This document shows positions 17,364 to 27,614 of a DNA stretch of 42,621 bases, piece after piece. This DNA comes from Alphaproteobacteria bacterium. GTDB lineage: Bacteria > Pseudomonadota > Alphaproteobacteria > Rhizobiales > Xanthobacteraceae. The notes under the pieces were generated by a model. It did not search any database and was not told the DNA's origin. It saw only the letters and a list, made by a program, of their open reading frames with translations. Positions within the stretch are counted from its first letter, which is position 1, and the number at the start of each line of letters is the position of its first letter. A program made the position numbers and the translations under genes. The stretch spans positions 1 to 42,621 of the forward strand of contig WQYW01000020.1 of assembly GCA_009781045.1 (NCBI GenBank), written 5' to 3'.

Positions 17364-18701
17364 ATGGATTCGATGCGGAAGTTCCTGCTGTTTCCGATGG
17401 GCATGTTCGCGGGCATCTGCCTGACGATCGTTGCCACGCATTCGCAAGGAACCGGGAGTGCCGCAGGATCCGGCGCCGACAGCACCTATTCGCAGCTGAC
17501 GCTGTTTGGCGAGGTGTTCGAGCGGGTCCGGGCGAGCTATGTGGAGAAATCCGAGGATTCCAAGCTGATCGAGGGTGCGATCACCGGCATGGTGAGCGCA
17601 CTCGACCCGCATTCGCGCTATATGAACGAAAAGGCCTGGAACGAAATGCAGGAGACCACCTCCGGCGAGTTCGGCGGCCTCGGGATCGAAGTCACGATGG
17701 AGGAGGGGCTGGTCAAGGTCGTGACCCCGATCGACGATACACCGGCGGCCAAGGCCGGCATCCTGTCGGGGGACCTCATCAGCAAAATCGATGGCGACCA
17801 GGTGCTGGGGCTGACGCTGGAGCAGGCCGTCAACAAAATGAAGGGGCCGGTCGAGACCAAGACCCGGCTTACCATCATGCGCAAGGATACCAGCCCCTTT
17901 GACGTGCAGATCACCCGCGAAATGATCCATGTCCGTCCCGTGCGCTTTCACACCCAGAACGGGGACATCGGTTATATCCGCATCACCTCCTTCAATGAAC
18001 AGACCACCGACGGGCTCAACAAGGCCATCGCCGCTCTGTCGAAGGAGATCACGTCCGACAAGCTGGCCGGCTACATCATCGATCTGCGCAACAATCCTGG
18101 TGGGTTGCTCGATCAGGCGGTCTCGGTCTCAAGCGCCTTCCTGCCGCGGGGCGAGGTGGTGTCGACACGCGGGCGCAATCCGGAGGAAACGCAGCGCTTT
18201 ACCGCCCATGGCGGCGACCTCACCAATGGCAAGCCCCTGGTGGTGCTGATCAATGGCGGGTCGGCTTCGGCGTCTGAAATCGTTGCCGGGGCGTTGCGTG
18301 ACCACAAGCGCGCCACCCTGATCGGAACCCGTTCTTTCGGCAAAGGTTCGGTGCAGACCATCATCCCGCTGGGCGCAGGCAACGGCGCGCTGGCGCTGAC
18401 CACCGCGCGTTATTACACCCCCTCGGGGCGTTCCATCCAGGCCCAGGGCATCGCTCCGGATCTGGAAGTGGTGCAGGATGTGCCACCGGAACTGAAGGGA
18501 CGCCTCGACAGCCTCGCCGAAGCCAACCAGCGCGGCCATCTGCCGTCGGCCGACGGGGTGGAGCAGAGCGGCTCGCAGTCTTATGTCCCGTCCGAGGAAA
18601 AGAACGACAAGGCGTTGATCGAGGCGGTCAAATTCCTCCATGGTGAGACCGTGAACGCCGGTGTCAGCGTGGCTCCCAGGCCGACATCGCTGCCGAACTG
18701 A
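17364..18701 (+). CDS. ctpA: S41 family C-terminal processing peptidase (CtpA type)
   Basis: Periplasmic serine protease anchored by an N-terminal hydrophobic segment (RKFLLFPMGMFAGICLTIVA). About 445 residues: N-terminal dimer region (FGEVFERVRASYVE, MVSALDPHSRYM), a PDZ domain (GGLGIEVTMEEGLVKVVTPI) and the S41 core with RNNPGGLLDQAV. The catalytic Ser is in GGSASASEIVAGAL and the catalytic Lys in SFGKGSVQT. Such proteases degrade or trim envelope proteins, including cell-wall hydrolases. The start may be ATG 17364 or ATG 17373; GGAAGG lies 11 nt before the latter. Stand-alone here; the usual neighbours of Rhizobiales ctpA (rlmH, envC) are not seen. Confidence 0.95.
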   Translation: MDSMRKFLLFPMGMFAGICLTIVATHSQGTGSAAGSGADSTYSQLTLFGEVFERVRASYVEKSEDSKLIEGAITGMVSALDPHSRYMNEKAWNEMQETTSGEFGGLGIEVTMEEGLVKVVTPIDDTPAAKAGILSGDLISKIDGDQVLGLTLEQAVNKMKGPVETKTRLTIMRKDTSPFDVQITREMIHVRPVRFHTQNGDIGYIRITSFNEQTTDGLNKAIAALSKEITSDKLAGYIIDLRNNPGGLLDQAVSVSSAFLPRGEVVSTRGRNPEETQRFTAHGGDLTNGKPLVVLINGGSASASEIVAGALRDHKRATLIGTRSFGKGSVQTIIPLGAGNGALALTTARYYTPSGRSIQAQGIAPDLEVVQDVPPELKGRLDSLAEANQRGHLPSADGVEQSGSQSYVPSEEKNDKALIEAVKFLHGETVNAGVSVAPRPTSLPN

Positions 18702-19299
18702 CGGGATCCGGTGCGGCGTGATTTTCAAGGGGGCGGTGGCGGGGCGCACGCTTCCCGCTTCGCCCTCCGGATTTTGCGGGTGCCTGCACAAAGCGGGATG
18801 GACGGGTTTGCGCCCTGTGCCGGATGGCATGCCTTTTTTTCGATACATCTGGAAAAGAGCTGTGAACCGTCACGGTGTTTTTGCAGATCCCAGAGTCTCA
18901 GTCAGGTCATCCGGCTGGTTGTGGTCGCGGACAGGTGCTGCGATCCCAGGCCTGGTTCTTTTAAAACAGCGTGCGGAATCTGCCTCATTGGAGCGGTTTC
19001 GCGGCTCGCAGCTTTCCTGGTGCGCTTTTGCCGCAATGTGCGGGTCCGCTGCAGCAGCCCCCTCGTCCTCATCGGCAAAATCGGCTCGCAGACCAGCTCC
19101 GTGCAGCGACATGCAGGCAGCGGGCGTCACCTGGCTGGTGGTGAATCTTCCTTGTCAGCCGTCCCCCCGACGCCGGGCCTCGCGTATCCGCGCGGCACAC
19201 ATTCGCAAAAATCGCATCCGGCCTGCGGCATGCATCCGGACGCTGTTGTGAGGCGCGTGCCGCGCGCCTTCATTCCAGGGTCGTTGCATGCCGTGCGGA
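18702..19299. other. About 600 bp without a recognisable gene
   Basis: Convergent gap between ctpA and the acylphosphatase. Open frames on both strands look random in composition and lack ribosome-binding sites. Confidence 0.55.
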
Positions 19300-19599
19300 T
19301 CAGACTGTCGCCAGCACCGCGAAGGGCCTGCCTTCCTGCTCAGGGGAAAATTCGTTGCTGGCCGCCGGCTCATCACGGACGCTGGTGACCTGGGCCAGGG
19401 GTGGGCCGTGGCGGCACAGCGCAACCATCTGGGCCACCTCCTGAGGCGCCCCGGAGAACAGCGCCTCGACGCTGCCGTCACGGCGATTGCGCACCCAGCC
19501 CTCCAGTCCGATCGTGATCGCCTGATAGGCGACCCAGGCGCGATAGCCGACACCCTGTACCCGGCCGCGGACAGTGACATGAACGATTTTCGGGCTCAT
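19300..19599 (-). CDS. acyP: Acylphosphatase
   Basis: Small cytosolic enzyme that hydrolyses acyl phosphates such as acetyl phosphate and 1,3-bisphosphoglycerate. 99 residues; the phosphate-binding loop with catalytic Arg is GRVQGVGYRAWV and the catalytic Asn is in GWVRNRRDGSVEA. ATG 19599 has GGAG 9 nt upstream. The length is slightly above the usual 90-95 because of a short C-terminal tail (EGRPFAVLATV). It sits alone between two gene-free stretches of 600-700 bp. Confidence 0.94.
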   Translation of the reverse strand: MSPKIVHVTVRGRVQGVGYRAWVAYQAITIGLEGWVRNRRDGSVEALFSGAPQEVAQMVALCRHGPPLAQVTSVRDEPAASNEFSPEQEGRPFAVLATV

Positions 19600-20292
19600 T
19601 GCCGCAACTCCGTCTGCGTCTGCATTGGTCCTGCTGCTCGTATTGCGAATATCCGCCCCGAAGATGTCAGGCCTGCCGCGATCGCATCCGGGTCTCCCGG
19701 AGGGTCGGCGGCCGGGCACGTCTGGCAAAAAATCCCAGGGCCTTGCCGCGAATCAGGCGAATTTCAGCTTCCGGCTCGAGCCTGCAGGACGATGTGCCGA
19801 CTCTGCAAAAAAAAACAGGCGGATGCCGCGGGACCAAGGGCCTCGCGGCGGGTTCGTGCCGCGCGTCCCGGGGCGTCCTTTCTCAAAGAGCGTCCTCCTT
19901 CCCAAGGGGGATGCGGCAGCTGTCATAGCGCGAAACCGCGTGGCAGAAGCGTGAATTCTCGCGGTCGCACTTCGTTGTTCCCCGATTTTCAGATGGGGCG
20001 CAGAATTCCGGTGCACGACGCGGGAAACGGATTGACGCCCGTGCACCGCCCGCATGTGCCGGCGGCAGATGTCGCTGCTTCGCGCATTACGAGTGATATA
20101 CGCTCTACGCGCGCCATGCGTGTGTCAGGACGCGTGTCGCGAAAAGAGATCCTCAGCCCTCATTTCGCGGCCGCAGGCGAGAAAGGCGCCCGATCGCTGG
20201 CGCGATGGGATGGCGTTTTTGACGGTTTCGGCAGCCAATGGCGCAGGCTATGGCCTGTGCGTGACTGCCACGGGCGAGCGCGGGAAGGATGA
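19600..20292. other. About 700 bp without a recognisable gene
   Basis: Lies upstream of acylphosphatase and downstream of the GGDEF-EAL gene. Contains an A9 run near 19808. No family recognised in any frame. Confidence 0.5.
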
Positions 20293-23001
20293 TCAGCTGA
20301 CCAGGCGGGCGCGGTGGCGGGTGAACAGGCTTGCGATTTTCGCCGCCGGAAGCGCCGGGCTGAACAGGTGGCCCTGGTACTCATTACAGCCCAGCGAGCG
20401 CAGCAGACGAAGCTGTTCGTCGGTCTCGACGCCCTCGGCGGTGGTGGTCATGCGGCGGGCACCGGCGATATTGACCACGGCCTGCACGATGCTTGCCGAG
20501 AAGTCGGAACTGCCGATGTTGGCGACGAAGCGGCGGTCGATCTTGATCTTGTCGAAGGGGAAGCGCTGGAGATAGCTCAAGGAGGAGTAGCCGGTGCCGA
20601 AATCGTCGAGCGCAATGCGGACCCCAATGGCGCGAAGCTGGTGCAGGATGTTGAGCGCGGTTTCGTCGTCGCGGATCAGCACCGCTTCCGTGATCTCCAG
20701 TTCCAGCCGGCTTGCGGGCAGGTTCGAGTTCGACAGCGCCGCCATGATCTTGAGGGGCAGGGTCTCGTTGCGGAACTGCACCGGCGAGACGTTGACGGCA
20801 AGGAGGACGTCGAAGGGCCAGCTGGCGGCTTCCTGGCAGGCGATCCGGAGCACCCATTCGCCGATTTCATTGATCAGGCCGGTATCCTCGGCAACCGGGA
20901 TGAACTCAGCCGGCGACACCCGTCCACGATCGGGATGACGCCAGCGCAACAGCGCTTCACAACCGGTGATGGTGTTGTCGGTGATGTTGAGACAGGGCTG
21001 GTAGTGGACTTCGAACTGGTTCTGAGCGATGGCATGACGCAGATCGATTTCCATCCGCAGGCGTTCGCGCACCCGTGCATCCATCTGCGGCTCGAAAAAG
21101 CGGTAGATGCGCCGTCCGGCCGACTTGGCGGCATACATCGCCAGATCGGCGCTCTTGAGGATCTGCTCCGGCGCGGTGCCGTGCTGGGGAGCCAGTGCGA
21201 TGCCGATGCTGGCGTCGGCGGTCAGCTGATGGCCCATGCAGTCGAAAGGTTCGTGGATGGCGTCGAGCACACGGGCAACCAGGTCGGTGACGCGTGTGGT
21301 CGAGGTGACCCTGCTTTGCACAATGGCGAACTCATCGCCGCCGAGGCGGGCGACGAAATCGTTGTCGTCGGTGCAGCGCAGCAGAGTGGCGGCGATCGAT
21401 TTGAGGAATTCGTCACCGACGAGATGGCCGAGCGCATCGTTGACGCCTTTGAATTCGTCGATATCGATATAGTGGACGGCGACCTGCTCGCCTTCGGCGA
21501 TGCCGTTGAGCTGCTGGCGCAGATGCTCCTGAAACAGCGAACGGTTGGGCAGATCGGTGAGAGCATCGTAGTGGGCCAGATGGGTGATGCGGTCCTGGAT
21601 GCGCCGTCGCTCGGTGATGTCCTCATGGGTGACGAGCCAGCCTCCGTCGGCGAGCGGCTCGTTGATGACCTGGATGGAACGCCCGTCACCGGTGTGGATG
21701 ATCACGGAATTGCGGGTGTTGTGATCCTGCACAACATGGGCGACATATTTTTCGACATCGGCTGGGAGCTGCGACGAGGCAACGCTGTGGGCGACGATCT
21801 CGCGGAAACTGATCCCGGGCCGGGTGATATCGGGCGGCAGCCCGTACATCTCGATATAGCGCTGGTTGCATATGACGAGCTGGGTGTTGGCATCGAACAG
21901 CGCCAGTCCCTGCGGCATGTTGTTGATGGCACGGTCAAGACGCTGCTTCTCCAGCGTCACGCTCTGTTGCGCGGCAGCGTGCTGCTGCGACAATTTGCGC
22001 AGCACGGTGATCAGCAGAATCGCGATGGTGAGGCAGCTTGTCGCGGCGATGGCGATGAGGACGGTGGTCTGCTCGCGCCAGTCGCCGAGCGCGGCGGAAA
22101 GCGAGGTGGTGCCGACCAGAACGATCGGGAAGTTGTCGAGTGCGCGGGCCGACACCAGCTGGTCCTCGCCGGTCGCGGGATGGCGGATGAAGCCGGAATA
22201 CTGGACCTGTTCAATCACCCGGGAAAGGCCGCTTGCCGTGGCGTCGAGACCGTCTTCGGCGGCATTGGCTGCCGCCGGAAAGCGCGCCAGCAACTGGCCG
22301 TCGCGGTGATACATCAGGATGGCGGCCCCAGGGGGAAGCTGGACGGAGGCAAAGAACCGTTCGAAGTGCTCGGGGTTGATGGTCTGGGCGACGAGACCGA
22401 GAAATTCGTCATTCGGACCGGAGACCGGGCGCACGAACAGCGTCGTCCACGTCCCGGATAGGCGGCTCAGCACCGGTTCGATCATGCTGGAGACGCGATG
22501 GAGCTTGAAGGCCTGGAAATCGCTGCGGTCGGCGATGTTGACGTGCGGCGGCGGCCAGACCGCGGAGGAATTGATCAGGTTGCCGTCGGCATCGAAAACG
22601 TTGAGGCCGCCGGCATAGGGCAGAGCGTCCATCCGGGCGTGGAGAATGCTGTGAATGACCTTGCCGGAGAGGCCGGACCTGTAGTCGGATTCGTTGGCGA
22701 TGCCGATGGAGCGGATGTGGCGGATCACGTCGCGCTGGACCACCTCGAGATAGCGCAGGTCCTTGTCGAGATGACTGGCGAGCAGGCGGACGGTGGTGGT
22801 CTGCTGGCGCAGGCTGTTGCTGAGGGCGCGGTCGCGGAAATTCAGGGCAAGCAGGGTCGTGCCGAGCGCGAGGCCGAGGATCAGAAGCGCGCCCCCGACC
22901 GCCAGCGAGCGGATCGGGCCGCTGGTGATCAGGGCGGATCGGATCAGGCGCGCAAGACGCGTCATGATGGGAATCGCCGTTGGTGATGGAGCCTGAAACA
23001 T
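20293..23001 (-). CDS. Membrane CACHE-PAS-GGDEF-EAL cyclic-di-GMP signalling protein
   Basis: 902 residues. Order: TM helix about 31-53; a periplasmic sensor of about 250 residues with CACHE-like features (LLASHLDKDLRYLEVVQRD, GGLNVFDADGNLI); second TM about 313-334; a coiled linker; PAS about 350-460 (INNMPQGLALFDANTQLVIC); GGDEF domain with intact ARLGGDEFAI at 551-560; EAL domain with intact CEALLRW near 681 and DDFGTGYSSLSYL. Diguanylate cyclase and phosphodiesterase active sites both look complete. The position for the RxxD product-inhibition site reads DDND, so feedback inhibition may be absent. Start could be ATG 23001 or ATG 22965; neither has a clear Shine-Dalgarno sequence. The ligand is unknown. 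Confidence 0.93.
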   Translation of the reverse strand: MFQAPSPTAIPIMTRLARLIRSALITSGPIRSLAVGGALLILGLALGTTLLALNFRDRALSNSLRQQTTTVRLLASHLDKDLRYLEVVQRDVIRHIRSIGIANESDYRSGLSGKVIHSILHARMDALPYAGGLNVFDADGNLINSSAVWPPPHVNIADRSDFQAFKLHRVSSMIEPVLSRLSGTWTTLFVRPVSGPNDEFLGLVAQTINPEHFERFFASVQLPPGAAILMYHRDGQLLARFPAAANAAEDGLDATASGLSRVIEQVQYSGFIRHPATGEDQLVSARALDNFPIVLVGTTSLSAALGDWREQTTVLIAIAATSCLTIAILLITVLRKLSQQHAAAQQSVTLEKQRLDRAINNMPQGLALFDANTQLVICNQRYIEMYGLPPDITRPGISFREIVAHSVASSQLPADVEKYVAHVVQDHNTRNSVIIHTGDGRSIQVINEPLADGGWLVTHEDITERRRIQDRITHLAHYDALTDLPNRSLFQEHLRQQLNGIAEGEQVAVHYIDIDEFKGVNDALGHLVGDEFLKSIAATLLRCTDDNDFVARLGGDEFAIVQSRVTSTTRVTDLVARVLDAIHEPFDCMGHQLTADASIGIALAPQHGTAPEQILKSADLAMYAAKSAGRRIYRFFEPQMDARVRERLRMEIDLRHAIAQNQFEVHYQPCLNITDNTITGCEALLRWRHPDRGRVSPAEFIPVAEDTGLINEIGEWVLRIACQEAASWPFDVLLAVNVSPVQFRNETLPLKIMAALSNSNLPASRLELEITEAVLIRDDETALNILHQLRAIGVRIALDDFGTGYSSLSYLQRFPFDKIKIDRRFVANIGSSDFSASIVQAVVNIAGARRMTTTAEGVETDEQLRLLRSLGCNEYQGHLFSPALPAAKIASLFTRHRARLVS

Positions 23002-23599
23002 CGGGAAAACATGCTGTTGATGGCGGCGATATGTAAGGCGTGCATGTGGAGGGGAGGTTAGGGGGGGTAGTTAACGCCGGCCTAACCGGCGGATCGGCGA
23101 CGCCATGACAGGCGCGCCGGGTGCTGCGTGGACGCTGTCGCCGGCACACGCGTCGTGCCGCGTGCCGCCCGGGCCGCGGGCTTAAGGACAGGAGGATTGC
23201 GGTTGCCGGCATCCTGGCGCCGGCCGGACGGCGGCAACGCCGCCTCTCTGCCAACTCCCTGAATTTGCGGGTTCTGCAGGCAAAGAGCGACTTTTTTCGC
23301 GGCCTGTGGCGAGGCCGTGGGGATGGGCGTGCGGCAGCAGGGATGGTGCCCGCCTGCGGCTTGTCCGGCCTCTGGAGGTTGTGCCTAGGGGTATGGAAAA
23401 GCAGGAGAATCGTGGGTCGCTGGAGGGTTTTGTTGAGGTTGTGGCAACCCTGAAACATCTGTCCGCATGGTTGAGGAGATGCTGCCGGGATGTGCTAAGC
23501 AGGAGCGACCCGGACTTGCGGGTGGGACTTGCGGGTGGGGGGCGCGCGGGCCGGTTGCGACCCTGGGCGCATCGGGTTGTGGCACAGGGGCGAAGAAGG
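23002..23599. other. Divergent region between GGDEF-EAL and AI-2E permease genes
   Basis: About 600 bp. A near-CtrA motif, TTAA-N7-CTAA, lies at 23071-23085, about 70 bp upstream of the GGDEF-EAL start. The permease frame is open through much of 23306-23599, so part of this may be coding if an earlier start is used. Nothing else recognised. Confidence 0.45.
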
Positions 23600-24703
23600 A
23601 TGGCGGATCTCAAAGGGGGAGCGGAGCCGGGCGGGGTGGCCGAAGCCGTGCGGGAGGAGGACAGGGGCGTGCGGCGGGTTGGCCGCAGCGCGCTTGCCAC
23701 GGGTCTGGTCCTGCTGGCGCTGTGCCTGGTCATGGCGCTGTTGTGGCAGACGGCGGCGACGCTGCTGACCATTTTCGCCGGCGTGTTGTTCGCGTCCTTT
23801 CTGGATGCCGCGGCGCGTGCCCTGGCACCCGTGTTTCCGGTCGGTCGGCCGTGGCGGCTGACCCTGGTGGTGCTGCTGCTCCTGGCCCTGTCTGTGGTGG
23901 GGATGATCTGGGGGGCTGGCAAGATTCCGGGCCAGGTCCATCTCGTGGTCGACGTCATCAGCGCGCAGCTCGATGTCGTGCAGGGCAAGCTCCTGTCCTT
24001 CGGCGTGGATCTGCTTGGTCCGGAGGCCGGGCGCAACTTCGCGCGCTGGTTTCTCGATCAGGGCCGGCTGTTCAACAATGCCCAGATGGGGCTCGGCGGT
24101 GCCACCAGCTTTGTGGCCAATACACTGCTCATTCTCTTCCTCGGCATCCTGTTCGCCTATGATCCGGCGGGCTATCGCGACAGCGTGGTGCTGCTGGCGC
24201 CGCAACGCTATCGTGCGCGCTGTCGTGCGGTAATGGACGAGATGGGGGCGGTGCTGCGTCTGTGGTTCATCGGCCTTCTGATCCGGATTGTGCTGATGAC
24301 GGCCCTGGTGTGGGTCGCGCTTTCCGCTATCGGACTGCCGGGGCCGCTCATCCTTGGTGTTCAGGCCGGTCTGTCCAACTTCATTCCCTATCTCGGCCCC
24401 ATCGTCGCGCTCGCCCCCATCGTTCTGGTGGCGATGCCGCTCGGTGCCACGGTGCTGCTGTGGGCCGTGGTCAGCTACACCGTGATCCAGTCGATCGAGG
24501 GTTATGTGATCGGTCCGCTGATCCAGCGCGATGTGGTGGCGTCCCCGGCCTGGGCACTGGTGGCCGTGCCCGTCCTGGGCGCGCTGTTCGGCATCATGGG
24601 GATCGCGCTGGCGATGCCGCTGGTGGCGGTTGGACGGGTGGCGATTCTGCGTTTCTATGTCGAGGACTATCTTGGCGACCGTCAGGAAAGGGGCGCCTCC
24701 TGA
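23600..24703 (+). CDS. AI-2E family transporter (PerM/YdiK-like membrane protein)
   Basis: 367 residues from ATG 23600, with about eight membrane helices: paired N-terminal helices (LATGLVLLALCLVMALLW, TLLTIFAGVLFASFLD), a long soluble loop, and the conserved C-terminal block (LRLWFIGLLIRIVLMTALVW, GLSNFIPYLGPIVALAPIVL, EGYVIGPLIQRDVVASPAW). The family includes permeases for small solutes, ion exchangers and the AI-2 exporter TqsA; the substrate is not predictable here. The start is uncertain: the Shine-Dalgarno-like AGAAGG abuts ATG 23600, and ATG 23393 is an in-frame alternative, but the extra residues do not look like family sequence. Confidence 0.9.
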   Translation: MADLKGGAEPGGVAEAVREEDRGVRRVGRSALATGLVLLALCLVMALLWQTAATLLTIFAGVLFASFLDAAARALAPVFPVGRPWRLTLVVLLLLALSVVGMIWGAGKIPGQVHLVVDVISAQLDVVQGKLLSFGVDLLGPEAGRNFARWFLDQGRLFNNAQMGLGGATSFVANTLLILFLGILFAYDPAGYRDSVVLLAPQRYRARCRAVMDEMGAVLRLWFIGLLIRIVLMTALVWVALSAIGLPGPLILGVQAGLSNFIPYLGPIVALAPIVLVAMPLGATVLLWAVVSYTVIQSIEGYVIGPLIQRDVVASPAWALVAVPVLGALFGIMGIALAMPLVAVGRVAILRFYVEDYLGDRQERGAS

Positions 24704-25053
24704 CGTCGTCTCAGGCGGCGCAGATTATGTGGTGTGCAGCAGGCTTTGAGTCATGAGGTGATTGCAGATGGCTGCTGCCTGCGTGTGGAAGCCCCGTAGC
24801 GACAGGCCCCGTTGCAACAGGTACTGGCCATCGCGGCAGGTGACGGAGGAACGCAGCAGCCGGTTCTCGATGTCGGCGGGTTCCGTCTGCTTCGGTTCGC
24901 AGCAGAGATCCGGCAGGCGTGGATGTCCCGGGTGTTGATCCCGATCCTGAGGCGGATGGGAGCGTCGGCGTCGTCCGTCCCGACACGGAAACGGAGCTTT
25001 GGCAGCGACAGGGCTCTGTTCGAACCGCGCCCGGTGGAGCCATCCGCAGGCGG
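24704..25053. other. 350 bp without a recognised gene
   Basis: Convergent gap between the permease and moaC. Open frames exist but none is recognised and no clear terminator hairpin was found. Confidence 0.5.
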
Positions 25054-25689
25054 TCAAAGTGGCTTTGCCCGATAGTGGCCGGACTTGCCGCCCATCTTTT
25101 CGACGAGATGAATGCCCTCAATGCGGGCTCGCCGCTCGACCGCCTTGATCATGTCGTAGATGGTGAGGCATCCGACGGCAACGGCGGTCAGGGCCTCCAT
25201 CTCGACGCCGGTTGGACCGGTGACCTTCACCGTGGCCCGCACAAGGCAGCCCGGCAGCCGGGTGTCGGGGGTGATGTCGACCGTGACCCTGGAGAGACTT
25301 AGAGGATGGCACAGCGGAATCAGTTCCGAGGTGCGCTTGGCGGCCATGATGGCGCCGATCCGCGCGGTGGCGAAGACGTCGCCTTTGGCCGTGCGACCGG
25401 AAGCGATCAGCTCAAGTGTGGTGCGGCTCATGACGACGCGGCCTTCAGCGATCGCAGTGCGCTCGGTCGGCTGTTTCTGCGAAACGTCGACCATCCAGGC
25501 TTCGCCGCTGGGGGCGAGATGGCTCAGTCCCGTCTCTGCCGGCGCAACAGCGCCCTTTTCCTTCGCGGATTTTTCGCTGGAAGCCTTTCTCTGAACCGGC
25601 CTTTTCGGCGCAGCGGTTTCCGGCGCGGACTTCCGACGGGAGGTTTCTGCTTTTGCTGCGGATCCCGTTTTGGTGGAGCGACGTGCCAT
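25054..25689 (-). CDS. moaC: Cyclic pyranopterin monophosphate synthase MoaC with basic N-terminal extension
   Basis: Converts the MoaA product to cyclic pyranopterin monophosphate, an early Mo-cofactor step. The core (from [18 protein letters not shown], about residue 54) has [37 protein letters not shown] and KSGHYR, with the expected Lys and Asp active-site regions. Length is 211 against the usual about 160: the extra 50 residues are rich in Lys, Ala, Ser and Arg and look disordered. ATG 25689 lies only 4 nt after the trpC stop, so the extended start fits translational coupling in the operon trpD-trpC-moaC. Confidence 0.95.
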   Translation of the reverse strand: MARRSTKTGSAAKAETSRRKSAPETAAPKRPVQRKASSEKSAKEKGAVAPAETGLSHLAPSGEAWMVDVSQKQPTERTAIAEGRVVMSRTTLELIASGRTAKGDVFATARIGAIMAAKRTSELIPLCHPLSLSRVTVDITPDTRLPGCLVRATVKVTGPTGVEMEALTAVAVGCLTIYDMIKAVERRARIEGIHLVEKMGGKSGHYRAKPL

Positions 25690-25693
25690 GGAT

Positions 25694-26494
25694 CTAGTCC
25701 GTGTTGCGCGCCAGCAGGGCGCGGGTGGCGGTGGTGACGTCGGCCTGGCGCATCAGGCTTTCGCCGACCAGGAAGGTGGAGATGCCGACGCGGGCCAGCC
25801 GGGCGATGTGGGCGGGGGTATAAATTCCGCTTTCGCCTACCCGCAGGCGATCTTCCGGGATCTGTGGTGCCAGCTTCTCGCTGACGGCAAGCGTGGTCTC
25901 GAAGCTGCGCAGGTCGCGGTTGTTGATACCGATCAGGGCTGAACGAAGCCTGAGCGCACGCTCAAGATCGCTCTGGTCATGGGTCTCGACCAGCACATCC
26001 ATACCGGAGGACAATGCGGTGTCTTCGAGATCGCGCGCGGTGGCATCATCGACCGCCGCCAGGATGATGAGGATGCAGTCCGCGCCATGGGCGCGGGCTT
26101 CCACCACCTGGTAGGGGTCGAACAGGAAGTCCTTGCGCAGTACCGGCAGCGACACCGCCTGGCGCGCCGGCATGAGGAAATCGAGATGGCCCTGGAAGGA
26201 GGGCGCGTCGGTCAGGATCGACAGACAGCAGGCCCCGCCGGCTTCATAGGCGGAAGCCAGTTCGACCGGATCGAAATCGGGCCGGATCAATCCCCTGGAA
26301 GGGGAGGCCTTCTTGATCTCGGCGATCAGGGCAATGTCCCCGTGAGCGATGCGGGCGCGGATGGCAGAGGCAAAACCGCGGGGGGGCGGGGCAGCCCGCG
26401 CCATGTCTTCAAGAGCGGAGAGCGGGCGGGCGCGTTTTGCCGCTGCAATCTCCTCGCGCTTATAGGCCTCGATTTGGGTGAGAATATTGGCCAT
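25694..26494 (-). CDS. trpC: Indole-3-glycerol phosphate synthase
   Basis: Closes the indole ring from CdRP in tryptophan synthesis. 266-residue TIM barrel with [14 protein letters not shown] (catalytic Lys), [34 protein letters not shown] and VGESGIYTP. Not fused to TrpF. Starts 6 nt after the trpD stop, middle gene of the operon. Confidence 0.97.
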   Translation of the reverse strand: MANILTQIEAYKREEIAAAKRARPLSALEDMARAAPPPRGFASAIRARIAHGDIALIAEIKKASPSRGLIRPDFDPVELASAYEAGGACCLSILTDAPSFQGHLDFLMPARQAVSLPVLRKDFLFDPYQVVEARAHGADCILIILAAVDDATARDLEDTALSSGMDVLVETHDQSDLERALRLRSALIGINNRDLRSFETTLAVSEKLAPQIPEDRLRVGESGIYTPAHIARLARVGISTFLVGESLMRQADVTTATRALLARNTD

Positions 26495-26500
26495 CAGGTG

Positions 26501-27514
26501 TCAGCTGTTGGAGAAGGCGATCAGATCGCGGAGTTTTGCCGCCGCGGCACCCTGGTCGATCACGTCAGCGCCGATTGCCACGCCCTCTTTCAGTGTCTGG
26601 GCACGGCCCGCAACCACGAAGGTGGCGGCGGCATTCAACAGGGCGACATCACGATAGGGACCGGAGCTGCCGTCGAGCACGGCCTGCAGCGCAACGGCGT
26701 TCGATGCCGCGTCGCTGCCGGAGAGATCGGCGCCCTCGCAGCGCGCCAGCCCGGCGTCCTCGGGACGGACCTCGAAAGTCGTGACCCTGCCGCCGGATAG
26801 CGCGGCGACGAAGGACGGGCCGGTGAGGGTCAGTTCATCGAGACCATCGCTGCCATGGACCACCCATGCCGATTCGGAACCGAGATTGCGCAGCACCTGG
26901 GCCAGCGGCTCGACCCAGTGGCGTGAGAACACCCCGATCATGTGGTGGCGTACGTCGGCGGGATTGGACAGCGGCCCGAGCAGATTGAAGATGGTGCGGG
27001 TGGCGAGCTCGACCCGGGTCGGGCCGACATTCTTCATCGCCGGATGATGGGTCGGCGCGAACATGAAAGCGATGCCGCAGGCGTTGACACAGGCGCTGAT
27101 CCGGGCCGGTGTCAGATCAATGCGCACGCCGAGTGCCGCCAGCACGTCGGCTGCGCCGGAACGCGAGGACAGCGCCCGGTTGCCATGTTTGGCGACCGGG
27201 ATGCCGCTGCCTGCGACGATGAAGGCGGCGCAGGTGGAAACGTTGACCGAACCGGAGCCGTCGCCGCCGGTTCCGACGATGTCGATCGCCCCCGGCGGGG
27301 CGCTGACCCGCAGCATCCTGGCGCGCATCGCCGCCACCGCGCCGGTTATTTCGTCGACGGTCTCGCCGCGCACACGCAGCGCCATCAACAGCGCTCCCAT
27401 CTGTGAGGGAGTGGCGTCACCCGACATCATGGCGTCGAAGGCGTCAATCGCCTCCTCGCGTGACAGGATGGCGCCGGTGGCCACCTTTGCAAGGATCGCT
27501 TTGAGGTCGTCCAT
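26501..27514 (-). CDS. trpD: Anthranilate phosphoribosyltransferase
   Basis: Joins anthranilate to PRPP, the second step of the tryptophan branch. 337 residues with the PRPP-binding [33 protein letters not shown] and the metal/anthranilate region ([21 protein letters not shown], split by family helices). First gene of trpD-trpC-moaC. trpE and trpG are not between ppiD and trpD, the same arrangement I know from Rhizobiales, where trpE(G) is elsewhere. An A/T-rich stretch at 27525-27570 with two similar AAACTCA-containing segments probably holds the promoter. Confidence 0.97.
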   Translation of the reverse strand: MDDLKAILAKVATGAILSREEAIDAFDAMMSGDATPSQMGALLMALRVRGETVDEITGAVAAMRARMLRVSAPPGAIDIVGTGGDGSGSVNVSTCAAFIVAGSGIPVAKHGNRALSSRSGAADVLAALGVRIDLTPARISACVNACGIAFMFAPTHHPAMKNVGPTRVELATRTIFNLLGPLSNPADVRHHMIGVFSRHWVEPLAQVLRNLGSESAWVVHGSDGLDELTLTGPSFVAALSGGRVTTFEVRPEDAGLARCEGADLSGSDAASNAVALQAVLDGSSGPYRDVALLNAAATFVVAGRAQTLKEGVAIGADVIDQGAAAAKLRDLIAFSNS

Positions 27515-27614
27515 GGCGTTTCTTTGAACTCTTATCTATTTGAGTTTACAAACATTATCTGAGTTTCCAGGCTTTGGCCGGGTCGGCCGGCTGCGTTCCG
27601 CCCGCCTTGATGTC

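Noticed and set aside
20314..22461. Plus-strand frame of about 715 codons
   Set aside because: Antisense shadow of the GGDEF-EAL gene, composition rich in Asp/Gly/Val/His without family features.
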